DNA of 64,000 nucleotides from an uncultured Muribaculaceae bacterium (lineage in GTDB: Bacteria > Bacteroidota > Bacteroidia > Bacteroidales > Muribaculaceae), in the NCBI GenBank assembly GCA_910589055.1, contig CAJURN010000001.1:62001-126000 (forward strand), read 5' to 3'. Made by a program: the position numbers and the translations under genes. Below the pieces are notes generated by a model. That model saw nothing but the letters and a program-made list of their open reading frames with translations. It was not told the origin of the DNA and made no database searches. Below are positions 43,780-52,680 of the stretch, piece by piece. The stretch's first letter is position 1, and each line of letters starts with the position of its first letter.

Positions 43780-44229
43780 CTAATCTTCTTCAGTAAAACA
43801 TTCGTTGGGATTCATACCCGCCTCATACAGCAGGGCGCGATATTCGTCAACATACCCTACTTTTGAGTGATGTTCTTTCTGATTGATGATATATTGTCGT
43901 CTTATTTCCCGATTGGATGAATCCACCGTGAAGGCTGCATATCCTTCGGCCCACCTTATCCAATTTGGGAAGTGTGGACTGACTCTCAAGAATTTACTTG
44001 TCTCGCTCTTCAATACTTTGACATATTCCGATATTGACAGTTTGGCCGGGATATCACAAAGTATGTGTATATGATCGGGCATGCCGCCAATGCGCCACAC
44101 ATGTACACCTCTGTCGTTGGATAGTTGCAAAATGTATTTATACAACTCTTTTTCGTGAGGGATTGGAATTACATACTGGCGTCGATAGGTGCCGAAGACA
44201 ATGTGGTATGTCAATGACGTGTGACTCAT
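43780..44229 (-). CDS. REP-associated tyrosine transposase (RAYT, Y1/HUH)
   Basis: A 149-residue single-strand DNA transposase of the IS200/IS605-like Y1 family. Seen: YHIVFGTYRRQYVIP, the HUH metal site in GGMPDHIHIL (His53, His55), the catalytic Tyr113 with helper residues in RRQYIINQKEHH, and FTVDSSN just before. All catalytic residues are present, so it may be active. It is flanked by inverted REP elements D and E at 26 and 3 bases, the arrangement expected of RAYT genes that mobilise or process REPs. There is no IS200-type partner gene. Confidence 0.9.
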   Translation of the reverse strand: MSHTSLTYHIVFGTYRRQYVIPIPHEKELYKYILQLSNDRGVHVWRIGGMPDHIHILCDIPAKLSISEYVKVLKSETSKFLRVSPHFPNWIRWAEGYAAFTVDSSNREIRRQYIINQKEHHSKVGYVDEYRALLYEAGMNPNECFTEED

Positions 44230-44231
44230 GG

Positions 44232-44357
44232 GGAATGTTTTTACTCTGATTCCGGCGTCACTTCGGACGCCTATGTATATTTGTGATTAACCGGGCACGC
44301 CTTCGCCTGCGGCTACGGCGTACCCGGTTACGGAATAATCTGCGTCCTGCGGACGCA
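44232..44357 (-). repeat. REP element copy E, right flank of the RAYT gene
   Basis: The reverse complement of the REP pattern, ending TGCGTCC-TGC-GGACGCA at 44341-44357; its GGCGTCACTTCGGACGCC hairpin is the exact inverse of the variant in copy D. An extra perfect hairpin (arms 44372-44380 and 44383-44391) follows before the stop of the phosphoesterase gene and is missing from copy C. Confidence 0.8.
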
Positions 44358-44407
44358 CGATGGATTTCGGATGCGGATTCTCGAATCCGCACGATGTATG
44401 CCCCCCT

Positions 44408-45973
44408 TTATTCCACTGAGAGGGTCATTGGTTTGGGGCGGTGCATGGTCTGGGTATAGGTGCGGCCGAAGCGGTCGGTCACTTTGATTGTGATATCCGA
44501 GTTCGGCTTGCGCGCCTTGGCTTTGAAGAAATGCCATGAGAATACCGGCCGTACCGTGCCGATAAGCTCATTTCCCTGCGCGAGATACGGCACGGGGCAT
44601 GACATTAGAAACAGCGGATCCTTCGAGCGCACGCGTTCCACCTCGAGAGGCTTTCCACGCTCAAACATCTCTACTTTCCATCCCGGGCCATAGCCCCATA
44701 CATTCACAAGCACCTCATTAGTCTTCTTGCGGCCGGGAGCAAATTCTGCGGCGATACGTTCGTCGTCAATCTCCACTTCATTAAGGTCATAGGCGCGCAT
44801 GACAACACTGCGGTCAAGGCCTGTGCCCTTGAAATAGTTGGAGAAGTCACCGTTGCCGAACGACCACACTGCATAGCCCGAAGGCGTGCCCTCGCGGCAG
44901 AGATTGTTGTCGTTGCCGAGGTCGACACGGGCGTTGAGCCACCATGAGCCGCACACGGCACCATAATTCGTCTCATGCAGATTGCCCTTTTCGGCAGCAT
45001 AGCTTATATGGGTGTGCCCCGAGATTATCTCCACATGCTTGAAGCGCGCAAGCATGTCGGCGAGCTCCTGACCGTTGACGAGCCTCCACTCGGCATCCAT
45101 TCCGGGCGAAGGCAGTAGCGGAGCATGAATCACGAGCATTACAGGCGTTGAGCTGTCGACACGCTCAAGGTCCTTGCGCAGCCATTCCATCTGCGGAGCG
45201 CGCACCTTGTTCTTGTACACGCACTCGCCATCCTTGCTCAGCGTAGGGCCATTGTCAACGATTTCCTCGTCGTCAAGCACCACAAAGTGCACCCCACCCT
45301 TGTCAAACGAATAATATTCCGGACCGACGAAGCGGCGCCACTCGACTCCGGCGTCAATGTCGTTCATCGCCGTAGGGTCATGATCGTGATTGCCCATCAC
45401 GCTGTACACACGTGCGTTGATACGTTCGATGTCGCTGTAAGCCTGCGGAAGGCCATAACGGTTCGGCTTCCAGTAGCAGTCATGCGCCTGGTCGCCGAGC
45501 AGAATTACGAACGGATTCTGACCTGCGATGCGGAGAGAGTCAATCGTAACATTAACATCCGGCACAGTTGTATTGACAAAACAATTCACCTCGCCATGAC
45601 GGTTGCTGATCTGGTTATCGGCCATAGCCACGAAAGTGAAACGGCTGTCATCCACCTTGCGCAGCACGAAATCGGCTGTTTCGGGTTCGTCGGCGGGAGT
45701 TGTGAGCAGACGCCAGAAGTCGGGACGGTTGCCATGGCACGTTGCAGGCTCATAGCCCGAAGGGGTTGAAACGAAAATGAGACCGAGCGTCTTGTCAGTG
45801 TTCATGCTGTAACGGCCGTCATTTCCGGTGTACACGATTTCGTAGCCGTCCGACACGGGCACGCCTACTACGGGCTGTCCTTCCGTGTCAGCTACACGGC
45901 CTGTCACCACACCGGCAAAAAGAGCCGGGGCAGCCACCATGGCCGACAATAAAAAAAATACAGTTTTTTTCAT
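44408..45973 (-). CDS. Secreted calcineurin-like metallophosphoesterase
   Basis: A 521-residue exported phosphoesterase. The signal peptide (FFLLSAMVAAPALFAG) is followed by a CarboxypepD-like/MetallophosN beta domain (~22-105), a binuclear-metal core with MADNQ, LLGDQAHD, VMGNHDHD, VIHAPLLP and ISGHTHISYA (~115-330), and a C-terminal beta domain (~345-521, WWLNARVDLGND onward). The first metal motif is DNQ rather than DxH, as in related Bacteroidetes proteins. It lies downstream of susC-susD, separated by a terminator hairpin, and may remove phosphate groups from the glycan or phosphoester taken up by that pair. Its 3' end is duplicated beyond the RAYT island. Confidence 0.88.
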   Translation of the reverse strand: MKKTVFFLLSAMVAAPALFAGVVTGRVADTEGQPVVGVPVSDGYEIVYTGNDGRYSMNTDKTLGLIFVSTPSGYEPATCHGNRPDFWRLLTTPADEPETADFVLRKVDDSRFTFVAMADNQISNRHGEVNCFVNTTVPDVNVTIDSLRIAGQNPFVILLGDQAHDCYWKPNRYGLPQAYSDIERINARVYSVMGNHDHDPTAMNDIDAGVEWRRFVGPEYYSFDKGGVHFVVLDDEEIVDNGPTLSKDGECVYKNKVRAPQMEWLRKDLERVDSSTPVMLVIHAPLLPSPGMDAEWRLVNGQELADMLARFKHVEIISGHTHISYAAEKGNLHETNYGAVCGSWWLNARVDLGNDNNLCREGTPSGYAVWSFGNGDFSNYFKGTGLDRSVVMRAYDLNEVEIDDERIAAEFAPGRKKTNEVLVNVWGYGPGWKVEMFERGKPLEVERVRSKDPLFLMSCPVPYLAQGNELIGTVRPVFSWHFFKAKARKPNSDITIKVTDRFGRTYTQTMHRPKPMTLSVE

Positions 45974-45992
45974 ATCATTCGCAATAGGACAT

Positions 45993-46024
45993 AAAAAAAG
46001 CGGGCCACGAATGACCCGCTTTTC
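45993..46024 (-). terminator. Terminator between susD and the phosphoesterase gene
   Basis: On the minus strand a hairpin AAAAGCGGGTCA/TGGCCCGCTTTT around TTCG, followed by a run of T (45999-45993). It starts 12 bases after the susD stop. It would reduce, perhaps not abolish, expression of the phosphoesterase relative to susCD. Confidence 0.8.
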
Positions 46025-46035
46025 TTAGATGTTGA

Positions 46036-47760
46036 TTAATTCCATCCGGGGTTCTGAGTCAGCTTGTTGTTAAGCTGAATCTGCTGGGAAGGAATGGGAT
46101 AGAAGTACTGACGTTCTTCGAACTTGCGGATACCGCCCATTGCAGCGTTGTAGTAGCCGCCTACGTTCTCGGCAGCAACAGGAGCATTGGATACGTTAGC
46201 ACCAAGACCTACGTTGGGATGAACGGTGTTGTCAAGGAGTTCGAGCTGATGCCAGCGGATGAGATCCCAGTAGCGGGTGCCATCGAAGATGAACTCGCAA
46301 CGGCGGCAGCGACGGATTTCCCAAAGGAGGCTGGAAACGCCGGGCATGTTGTTTGCGGGGTCGTTCATATTCTTCATCTCTTCAACAGTTGTTGCGGGAA
46401 GACCGGCACGGGCGAAGAGTTTGTTGACAGTCTTGTTAAGGTCAGCGTCGGTGAGCTTGTCAAGTTCAGCCTTAGCCTCAACATAGTTCATGGCTACGTA
46501 AGCGCCCCAGTAGAGAGGTGCGCAAGTGTAGTTCTTGATTGTAGAGGTGTAGTCGTAAGGCATTTCAAGGTTGTTGAACTTGCAGATACCATAGCCTGTG
46601 AGCGATGTCATGGGCATCGAGTTGGGGCGCTGGTAAGTAAGACCTACGTAGTACACAGCGGTATCAATGGTCTGCGAGAGACGACCGTCACGAACTGCGA
46701 GCACATCCTTGATGGAGTAGTTGTAAACATCCTTGATGGGCTTGCCGGCATCGTCAAGACGGGGATAAGTCTTGCCTGCGTCGCTCTTGTTCTCGGAAGT
46801 AAGCGCAAGGGGCTTGCCGTCCTTGAAGAGATACTGGTCGAAAGCATCCTTAGTCATACCTGCCACGGGGCTGGAAGAGCTGGTGTAGTCGACGGTGCAG
46901 TGCATGAGCACGTCCTTCTCATAAGCCTTCATGAAAATGATTTCAGCATTGCCTGTGAGTTCTGTGCGGAAGGAGTTGTAGATGGCCTGATAGTTGTTGC
47001 CGATGGGATATTTATCAATCAGCGGTTCAGCAGCGTTGATAACTTCCTGGAAGTACTTCTCGGCACGGGGGGTATCCTGCTTGTGGTAGCGGGCGAAAGA
47101 AGCCTCGAAAAGGCAAACTTCGCTCTTGATTGCACGGGCGAGGTCGGCACTGAATTCGATTTTCGAAGACTGGGTGCTGATGTGCTCGATAGCATAGTTG
47201 AGATCTTCGAGAGCAAAATCCATGACGGTGTTGCGGGCTGTACGGGGTCCGAACAGTTCTGCTTCGTCAGCGGGGTCGAGAGCTTTCTCTACCAAAGGAA
47301 CGTCGCCGAAAGCACGTACGAGAAGATAGTACTCATAGCCGCGCATCATTCGTGCGATAGCTATGAAGTTTTCCTTCTGGGATTCGGTGAGCGAGCTAGA
47401 CTCAACGCCTTCAATCACGAGGTTGCAGCCGCGGATTGCTTCATAGGGATCGTTCCAGCTTGAGGAAGACACGGGAACGTTGGTATTGTCCCAGGGTTTG
47501 ATTGTGGCGGAACTTGTGGCGTTGGCCTGGTCGTCGTTCAGATAAGAGAAGTAGAAGCGACCTGAGCCGGAACTGTTGCCATAACCGGAGAATTCTTCAT
47601 AGAATCGGTTGATCTGTCCCTGCACATTGTTGGCATTGCTCCAGAACTGAGCGCTGGAAACCTGCTGCGAGAGCGGATTGCGGTTGTCATCAAGGAAGTC
47701 ATCGCAGCTTACCATGGAAGCGGCAACGCCGAGGGCAACCAGAATATGTAGTTTTTTCAT
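46036..47760 (-). CDS. SusD/RagB-family glycan-binding lipoprotein
   Basis: A 574-residue outer-surface lipoprotein: signal peptide with lipobox ending VSC (Cys19) followed by DDFLDD, then TPR-like helices (YEAIRGCNLVIEGV, RMMRGYEYYLLVRAFGDVPL) and the C-terminal region WEIRRCRRCEFIFDGTRYWDLIRW, all characteristic of SusD/RagB. It caps the SusC barrel and binds the substrate. It lies 20 bases after susC in the same operon. The substrate is not deducible because no glycoside hydrolase is adjacent. Confidence 0.95.
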   Translation of the reverse strand: MKKLHILVALGVAASMVSCDDFLDDNRNPLSQQVSSAQFWSNANNVQGQINRFYEEFSGYGNSSGSGRFYFSYLNDDQANATSSATIKPWDNTNVPVSSSSWNDPYEAIRGCNLVIEGVESSSLTESQKENFIAIARMMRGYEYYLLVRAFGDVPLVEKALDPADEAELFGPRTARNTVMDFALEDLNYAIEHISTQSSKIEFSADLARAIKSEVCLFEASFARYHKQDTPRAEKYFQEVINAAEPLIDKYPIGNNYQAIYNSFRTELTGNAEIIFMKAYEKDVLMHCTVDYTSSSSPVAGMTKDAFDQYLFKDGKPLALTSENKSDAGKTYPRLDDAGKPIKDVYNYSIKDVLAVRDGRLSQTIDTAVYYVGLTYQRPNSMPMTSLTGYGICKFNNLEMPYDYTSTIKNYTCAPLYWGAYVAMNYVEAKAELDKLTDADLNKTVNKLFARAGLPATTVEEMKNMNDPANNMPGVSSLLWEIRRCRRCEFIFDGTRYWDLIRWHQLELLDNTVHPNVGLGANVSNAPVAAENVGGYYNAAMGGIRKFEERQYFYPIPSQQIQLNNKLTQNPGWN

Positions 47761-47780
47761 TGTTATCTATGTATTAAGAG

Positions 47781-50700
47781 TTAGAAAGTAACCTGGATAC
47801 CGAACGAGAATGTACGCATCATGGGCACGGTACGTCCGAAGCCACCCAGACCGTCGTTGATAAGACCGGCGTGTGTCTGGTTCAATTCCGGGTCAAGTTT
47901 GTACTTGCCTACACCGTTGTAGAGGAAGCAGAGGTTTTCGCCGGAGAAGTAGATACGTGCTTTCTGGATAAGAGCCTTCTTGGTGATTTCGGCGGGAAGT
48001 GTGTAGCCGAAGGTAAGGTTCTTGAAGCGGAGGTAAGCCATGTTCATGAGATACTTGGTCTGGGGATAGTAGTTAGCCTGACCGAGACCGATGTTGGATA
48101 CTGTACCTGCCGATGCACCTGCACCTGAAACCATGTTGGGATAGTCGTTGTTCTGGTCTACGAGGTAGTCGGTGATCCAATACTTGTGTTCTGCGTTGGA
48201 TTCAACAACGTAGCGGTTGTAGGACTGCTGGTGTTCGAAAGTACCGAGGTTGGAGGCTGCCATAGGAATTACGAACGAACCTGTTGCCCACATGTCGCGC
48301 TTGCCTACGCCCTGGAAGAAGAGGTCGATATCGAAGCCCTTCCAAGCTGCGCCGAGACGGAGTGAGTATTCGAAGCGGGGCATTGCGTTACCGATAACCT
48401 TGAGGTCGCCGTGGTCGTCCATGGTACCCTTGCCACCGTCGATCTTGCCGTCGCCGTTGAGGTCCTTGTACTTCACGTCGCCGGGGCCATAGTGGAAGCC
48501 TGCAAGTTTTTCAAGACCGGTCTGGTCGGGAACTCCAGCTGCATAGTTCCATGTTCCGTCAGAGTTCTGACCTGTGAAGTCGCTCTTTTCGAAGTAGCGG
48601 TCGGTCTCGAAACCGAGGATATCGCCGTAGTAGAGGCCGGGAGTGTAGCCGTAGCCATAGGAGTACATCACACCGTCGGTAGAGTTGTACTTGGTGATTT
48701 TTGTACGGGCGTCGGAGAGAGAGAAGTTAGCGTAAACATCCCAATCGCCGTAAGAATGGTTCCAGCCGATACCGAGTTCCCAACCGCGTGTGCGGAGAGC
48801 GCCTGCATTGGTAAGGGGAGCATCTGCACCGAGTACGCTGGGCAGCGGGTTACCGGGAGCGAGCATGTCGTGGGTGTCGCGCTGATACCAGTCGAAGCTG
48901 AGGTTGAGTGAGTTGTTGAAGAAACCGAGGTCAAGACCTACGTCAGTGGTGATGATGCGTTCCCATGTGAGAGAGCTTGACACGAGTGTCGGCATGGAGA
49001 ATTCGCTGATCTTCTGGCCGCCTGAGTTGAGCCAGTGTGTGTTGGTCTTGGTTACCTGAGCGATTGAGGAAAGGAACTTGTAGTCACCGATGGCTTCGTT
49101 ACCTACGTGACCATAAGATGCGCGGATCTTACCGTTGCTCCACCAGCTCTTGAGGGGCTTGAAGTAGCCTTCTTCAGAGAAGCGGTAGCCTGCGGAGAAG
49201 GAGGGGAAGAATGCCCACTGGTCGTTTGCGGGGAAGTTGGACGAACCGTCGTAGCGACCGTTGGCTTCAAACAGGTAGATACCCTTGTAGTCGTAGTTGA
49301 TACGGCCGAAGAAACCTGCTGTCGCGCTGCGGGTGTGAGAAGCGTTCACGTTATAGTTGGTACCGTCAGCGAGGTTGAGGTTGGGAAGGTCGATGTCAAG
49401 AAGACCGTCACGCTGAGCATAGAAGTACTTGCGTTCCCAACGTTCTGCTGCACCGCCGACCATAATCTTGAGGTTGTGGTCCTGAGCGAATGTCTTGGCG
49501 TATGTTGCGAATACGTTGGTATTCCACATAGTCGTGCGACGGTTGCTCTGTGCGGCATATGTGCTGGTGTAGGTGTCAAATGCCTGGAACGCACTTGCTG
49601 TCCAGTTGTTCCACAGAGTACCGGGAGTCTGAGCTGCAGAGCTGTTCATGTTCATCACGCCGTATGTGAAGTCAGCCTGAAGAGTAAGACCGGGAAGAAT
49701 GGTCGCGTTCATGTAGGCCTGCATACGGGTGTTGGTGCTGATAGTCTCGTCATGGTGAGCGACGGAGCGGATACCCATTTCATTACGGAAGTAGCGGGGA
49801 TTGCCGTCGGCGTCATTTACGTAACCGTAGGTTTCGAAGAACGACGGGAAGCGCCACATGTACTGGTAGGAGTTACGCTGCAGGTCGGGCGAATCATATT
49901 CGCGCTGTGAGAAGTTGAAGCGTGCACCGGCCTTCAACCATGAGAACACTTCCGTGTCCACATTGAAGGTAGCGTTGTAACGCTGGAGTTTTTCGGGGCT
50001 GTAACGCATGAGGCCTTCCTTGCTGTCGTAGCCGAAAGATGCGCGGTAGCTTGTCTTACCCACTGAACCTTCAAGGCTTACGTTATGCTTCTGGGCGGGA
50101 GCAACCTGGAAGAGGGTCTTGCCGGTATCCCAGTCGGCGTAGCGTGTCCATGTACCGTCGGCGTTGATAATGTAGTCACCTACATTGTTTTCATTCTGAT
50201 AGGGTTGAAGTTCAACAATGCTTGTGTAGGGCTTGCCGTTGTGCTGCTGCTGCCATTTTTCAGCATAAGGAAGAACATCCCAGTAGTTCATACCGAAACA
50301 TTCGTACGAACCGATACCGCGGGCATAAGACTGGAGCGCGGTGGTAAGGTCGGTAACAGTGTTGGCAAACTTGGCATATGTCGAAGCCTCGTTCCAAGCG
50401 AAGTTGTTGCTGTACTTGATGGATACGCGGTCTTTCGATGTACCTTTCTTTGTTGTGATAAGGATTACACCGAAGGCAGCGCGAGTACCGTAGATAGCGG
50501 TAGAGGAAGCATCCTTGAGTACGGAGATTTCAGCGATGTCATCGGGGTTGAGGAATGACATGTCTTCAACAGGCACACCGTCGACTACGATAAGAGGATC
50601 GGACTTGGCGCTGTTGGAGAGTGTACCTGTACCACGGATTTTGATAGAGGGATTCGAAGAGAAGTCACCGTTGGTTGTTGTGATGGTAAGACCGGGGATT

Positions 50701-51170
50701 GCACCCTGAAGTGCACGGGACACATCTTCAACAGGACGGGAGTCCATCGTGCGGGCAACGTCAACAGTTGCTACGGCACCGGTAAGGTTGGCACGCTTCT
50801 GCGAACCGTAACCGATGGCAACGAGTTCGTTGAGCTGTTCGGTGGTGGGCTGGAGATACACCATCATGTCGCGGGAAGCGTTAATAGTGACAGTCTTGTA
50901 GCCTACATAGCTTACGATAAGCGGAGTTCCGGGAGCAACCTTGATAGTGAAGTTACCTTCGTAGTTAGTAACCGCACCGCTCTTGGGTGAACCCTTGGGA
51001 GCGACACTTGCGCCGATGACCGGCTCATTGTTTTCATCAAGGACGGTACCGGTGATTGTAACGGCCGCCTGACCCTGGCTCTGAGGCAGAGGCTCCGCCC
51101 AAGCGGCATAAGTACCGCTCAGAGGCATCCCCGACAACAGGAGAAGAGTCACAAATAGATGCTTTCTCAT
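47781..51170 (-). CDS. SusC/RagA-family TonB-linked outer-membrane transporter
   Basis: A 1,129-residue outer-membrane importer. Signal peptide (~1-25), CarboxypepD-like domain (~37-110: ITGTVLDENNEPVIGASVAP, YVGYKTVTI), plug (~120-240, with the SusC signatures ALQGAIPGLTI and LKDASSTAIYGTRAAFGVIL) and a barrel ending in RTFSFGIQVTF. The N-terminal signalling (STN) domain is absent, so no anti-sigma partner is expected. Followed by susD. No consensus promoter was found in the ~320 bases upstream; regulation is unknown. Confidence 0.96.
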   Translation of the reverse strand: MRKHLFVTLLLLSGMPLSGTYAAWAEPLPQSQGQAAVTITGTVLDENNEPVIGASVAPKGSPKSGAVTNYEGNFTIKVAPGTPLIVSYVGYKTVTINASRDMMVYLQPTTEQLNELVAIGYGSQKRANLTGAVATVDVARTMDSRPVEDVSRALQGAIPGLTITTTNGDFSSNPSIKIRGTGTLSNSAKSDPLIVVDGVPVEDMSFLNPDDIAEISVLKDASSTAIYGTRAAFGVILITTKKGTSKDRVSIKYSNNFAWNEASTYAKFANTVTDLTTALQSYARGIGSYECFGMNYWDVLPYAEKWQQQHNGKPYTSIVELQPYQNENNVGDYIINADGTWTRYADWDTGKTLFQVAPAQKHNVSLEGSVGKTSYRASFGYDSKEGLMRYSPEKLQRYNATFNVDTEVFSWLKAGARFNFSQREYDSPDLQRNSYQYMWRFPSFFETYGYVNDADGNPRYFRNEMGIRSVAHHDETISTNTRMQAYMNATILPGLTLQADFTYGVMNMNSSAAQTPGTLWNNWTASAFQAFDTYTSTYAAQSNRRTTMWNTNVFATYAKTFAQDHNLKIMVGGAAERWERKYFYAQRDGLLDIDLPNLNLADGTNYNVNASHTRSATAGFFGRINYDYKGIYLFEANGRYDGSSNFPANDQWAFFPSFSAGYRFSEEGYFKPLKSWWSNGKIRASYGHVGNEAIGDYKFLSSIAQVTKTNTHWLNSGGQKISEFSMPTLVSSSLTWERIITTDVGLDLGFFNNSLNLSFDWYQRDTHDMLAPGNPLPSVLGADAPLTNAGALRTRGWELGIGWNHSYGDWDVYANFSLSDARTKITKYNSTDGVMYSYGYGYTPGLYYGDILGFETDRYFEKSDFTGQNSDGTWNYAAGVPDQTGLEKLAGFHYGPGDVKYKDLNGDGKIDGGKGTMDDHGDLKVIGNAMPRFEYSLRLGAAWKGFDIDLFFQGVGKRDMWATGSFVIPMAASNLGTFEHQQSYNRYVVESNAEHKYWITDYLVDQNNDYPNMVSGAGASAGTVSNIGLGQANYYPQTKYLMNMAYLRFKNLTFGYTLPAEITKKALIQKARIYFSGENLCFLYNGVGKYKLDPELNQTHAGLINDGLGGFGRTVPMMRTFSFGIQVTF

Positions 51171-51749
51171 AAATAAATATGATTGAATGATGATTGATTT
51201 TAAAAGCTGCGCATCAAGTGCCGTGGCACATCATGCGTGGCTTCCGTTTAATATTGGTTTTTTGGTTTTCTTTCAGGTTTTTATACGCGTAAGGAGAGGG
51301 TTGTATGTTGGGTTATAGATTTAAGGATTTATGGTATCGGAGAGAGGTCTTAAGGTTAAGGATTGTTTATTGTGCCGCTAATTTAAATAAAGTTTTTAAA
51401 ACTCACTGCATACACATCGTAAATTAACATTATTTTAGATTCATCTGCCAAAAAGTGTAAAAACTACACGCAATATAGTTATAGGGCCAAGAAGGCAAAT
51501 AAGGCAAATAAGGCAAGTTAGGCAAATAAGGCAAATTGGGGCAAATGGGTCAAATGGGGCTTATAGGTCTTATTGGACTTATTGGACTTATTGGACTTAT
51601 TAGACCTATTAGCCCTATTAGCCTTATTAGCCCCATTAGCCCCCATCAGCTCCCGAACCAAAGCCCACATAATGTTGTTTTAAGTTAAAAACCGTATATC
51701 ATCACATAAAATCATATTATTCATCTGACGGATTTACGACAAAAACAGC
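51171..51749. other. Long intergenic region upstream of susC
   Basis: About 580 bases without a gene. The part next to susC (51171-51480) is AT-rich leader or promoter DNA with no clear consensus box; 51487-51652 holds tandem repeats; the remainder leads to the promoter of the porin-like gene. No RNA gene was recognised. Confidence 0.5.
51487..51652. repeat. Two-armed degenerate GGCAAATAA / TTATTAGCC repeat array
   Basis: A left arm of GGCAAATAA units (with GGCAAGTTA, GGCAAATTG variants), then GGACTTATT units repeated three times, then a right arm of TTATTAGCC units. The arms are complementary and could fold into a long imperfect hairpin. The single arm between parA and parB belongs to the same family. 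Unit lengths vary and there are no spacers, so this is not a CRISPR. Confidence 0.68.
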
Positions 51750-51758
51750 TAACTTTGC
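51750..51758 (+). promoter_or_regulatory. -7 box of the porin-like gene promoter
   Basis: TAACTTTGC 31 bases before the start codon at 51790; an ATTTACGAC segment lies about 20 bases upstream, a weak -33 match. Confidence 0.6.
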
Positions 51759-51789
51759 CGAATCCCGTAGCTAACACTCCAATCACATC

Positions 51790-52323
51790 ATGAACCTCCG
51801 ACTCCGCTTCAGCTCTCTCTCCGCTACCGTACTCACCGCAATCGTGCTCCTGATAGCCACTGCAATGCCGGCTCACGCCGAACTGCGCAGGGGAGAAAAG
51901 TCCTTTGGCCCGAAGATCGGATATGTTTCCAAAAATCAATCGGCACTGGCCGGACTGGTCTTCCAGTACACCTTCAGCCGCCACTTCCGCGTGGTGCCTG
52001 AAGTGGGAATCATCTTCCGCCACAAGGATCTTGACGGACTTGAAGTGAACGTCAACGCCCACGTGCCTTTCGGATTTGAGAACGACAAGGTAGCCCTCTA
52101 CCCTTTGGCTGGTGTCAACTACACCTCCTGGGGACGCCACGGAGTTGACGAAGCCGGAGAAAACGATGTCACCACCCACGCCAACCGTTTCGGCGTGAAT
52201 CTTGGCGGCGGCGTGGAGCTGCGGTGCACCTCAACACTCAAGCTGTCGCTGGAGGCCAAATATTGCCTTCTGAACAACTACGACAACGCTCAGGTTTCAC
52301 TCGGAATAAGCTACGTATTCTGA
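51790..52323 (+). CDS. Small outer-membrane beta-barrel (porin-like) protein
   Basis: A 177-residue exported protein: a long signal peptide (LSATVLTAIVLLIATAMPAHA), then eight or so amphipathic strands with alternating hydrophobic residues (GPKIGYVSKNQSALAGLVFQ, VALYPLAGVNYTSWG) and a C-terminal strand ending in SLGISYVF, with the terminal Phe expected of outer-membrane barrels. It resembles the OmpA/OmpX-like 'outer membrane beta-barrel' group without a peptidoglycan-binding domain. Its function is unknown. It has its own promoter. Confidence 0.75.
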   Translation: MNLRLRFSSLSATVLTAIVLLIATAMPAHAELRRGEKSFGPKIGYVSKNQSALAGLVFQYTFSRHFRVVPEVGIIFRHKDLDGLEVNVNAHVPFGFENDKVALYPLAGVNYTSWGRHGVDEAGENDVTTHANRFGVNLGGGVELRCTSTLKLSLEAKYCLLNNYDNAQVSLGISYVF

Positions 52324-52337
52324 ATAGATATTATGAA

Positions 52338-52680
52338 TAGAGGGTGTTTCATAATATGTGTTAATCCGTGGGTTCCGTATTACGGAGCAGATTTTGAGCT
52401 GAATTGAAGGAGTGTACTGGATGTACACGACTGAAATGAAGCGCAAAAGATGCCCGGAAGACGGAAAGGCGACACTAACTTTATTATTACCATCCTCTTC
52501 CGATAATGTTATAAGAACGTTTAAACATGATATTAAAATTACCGTAGTTCCGGTTTCTCTTTGGCGCTTTTCCCATAACTCTTTGGTCGAGTGGCTACTG
52601 CCACACTCCCGCATCGTTATGGGAAAATCCCTCAAAGATAAACCGCCCACGAATTAACAGATATTATGAAACACCCTCTA
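52338..52680. mobile_element. MITE-like element with 20-bp terminal inverted repeats ending inside tsaD
   Basis: Arms 52338-52357 and 52661-52680 are perfect inverse copies (TAGAGGGTGTTTCATAATAT). If TA is counted as the target duplication, the element reads GAGGGTGTTTC...GAAACACCCTC flanked by TA, as in IS630/mariner-type insertions. The 300-base interior has no convincing gene. The local copy ATATTATGAA (52328-52337) just outside the left end adds a further palindrome. The tsaD start codon (52666) lies within the right arm, and a TAACTTTAT box (52476-52484) lies inside the element. Confidence 0.6.

Noticed and set aside
51487..51652. Possible CRISPR array
   Set aside because: Units are 8-10 bases, degenerate and without spacers; there are no cas genes nearby.
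52412..52657. Small open frame inside the MITE-like element
   Set aside because: No recognisable motifs, no promoter at the right distance, and it lies wholly in presumed non-coding element sequence.
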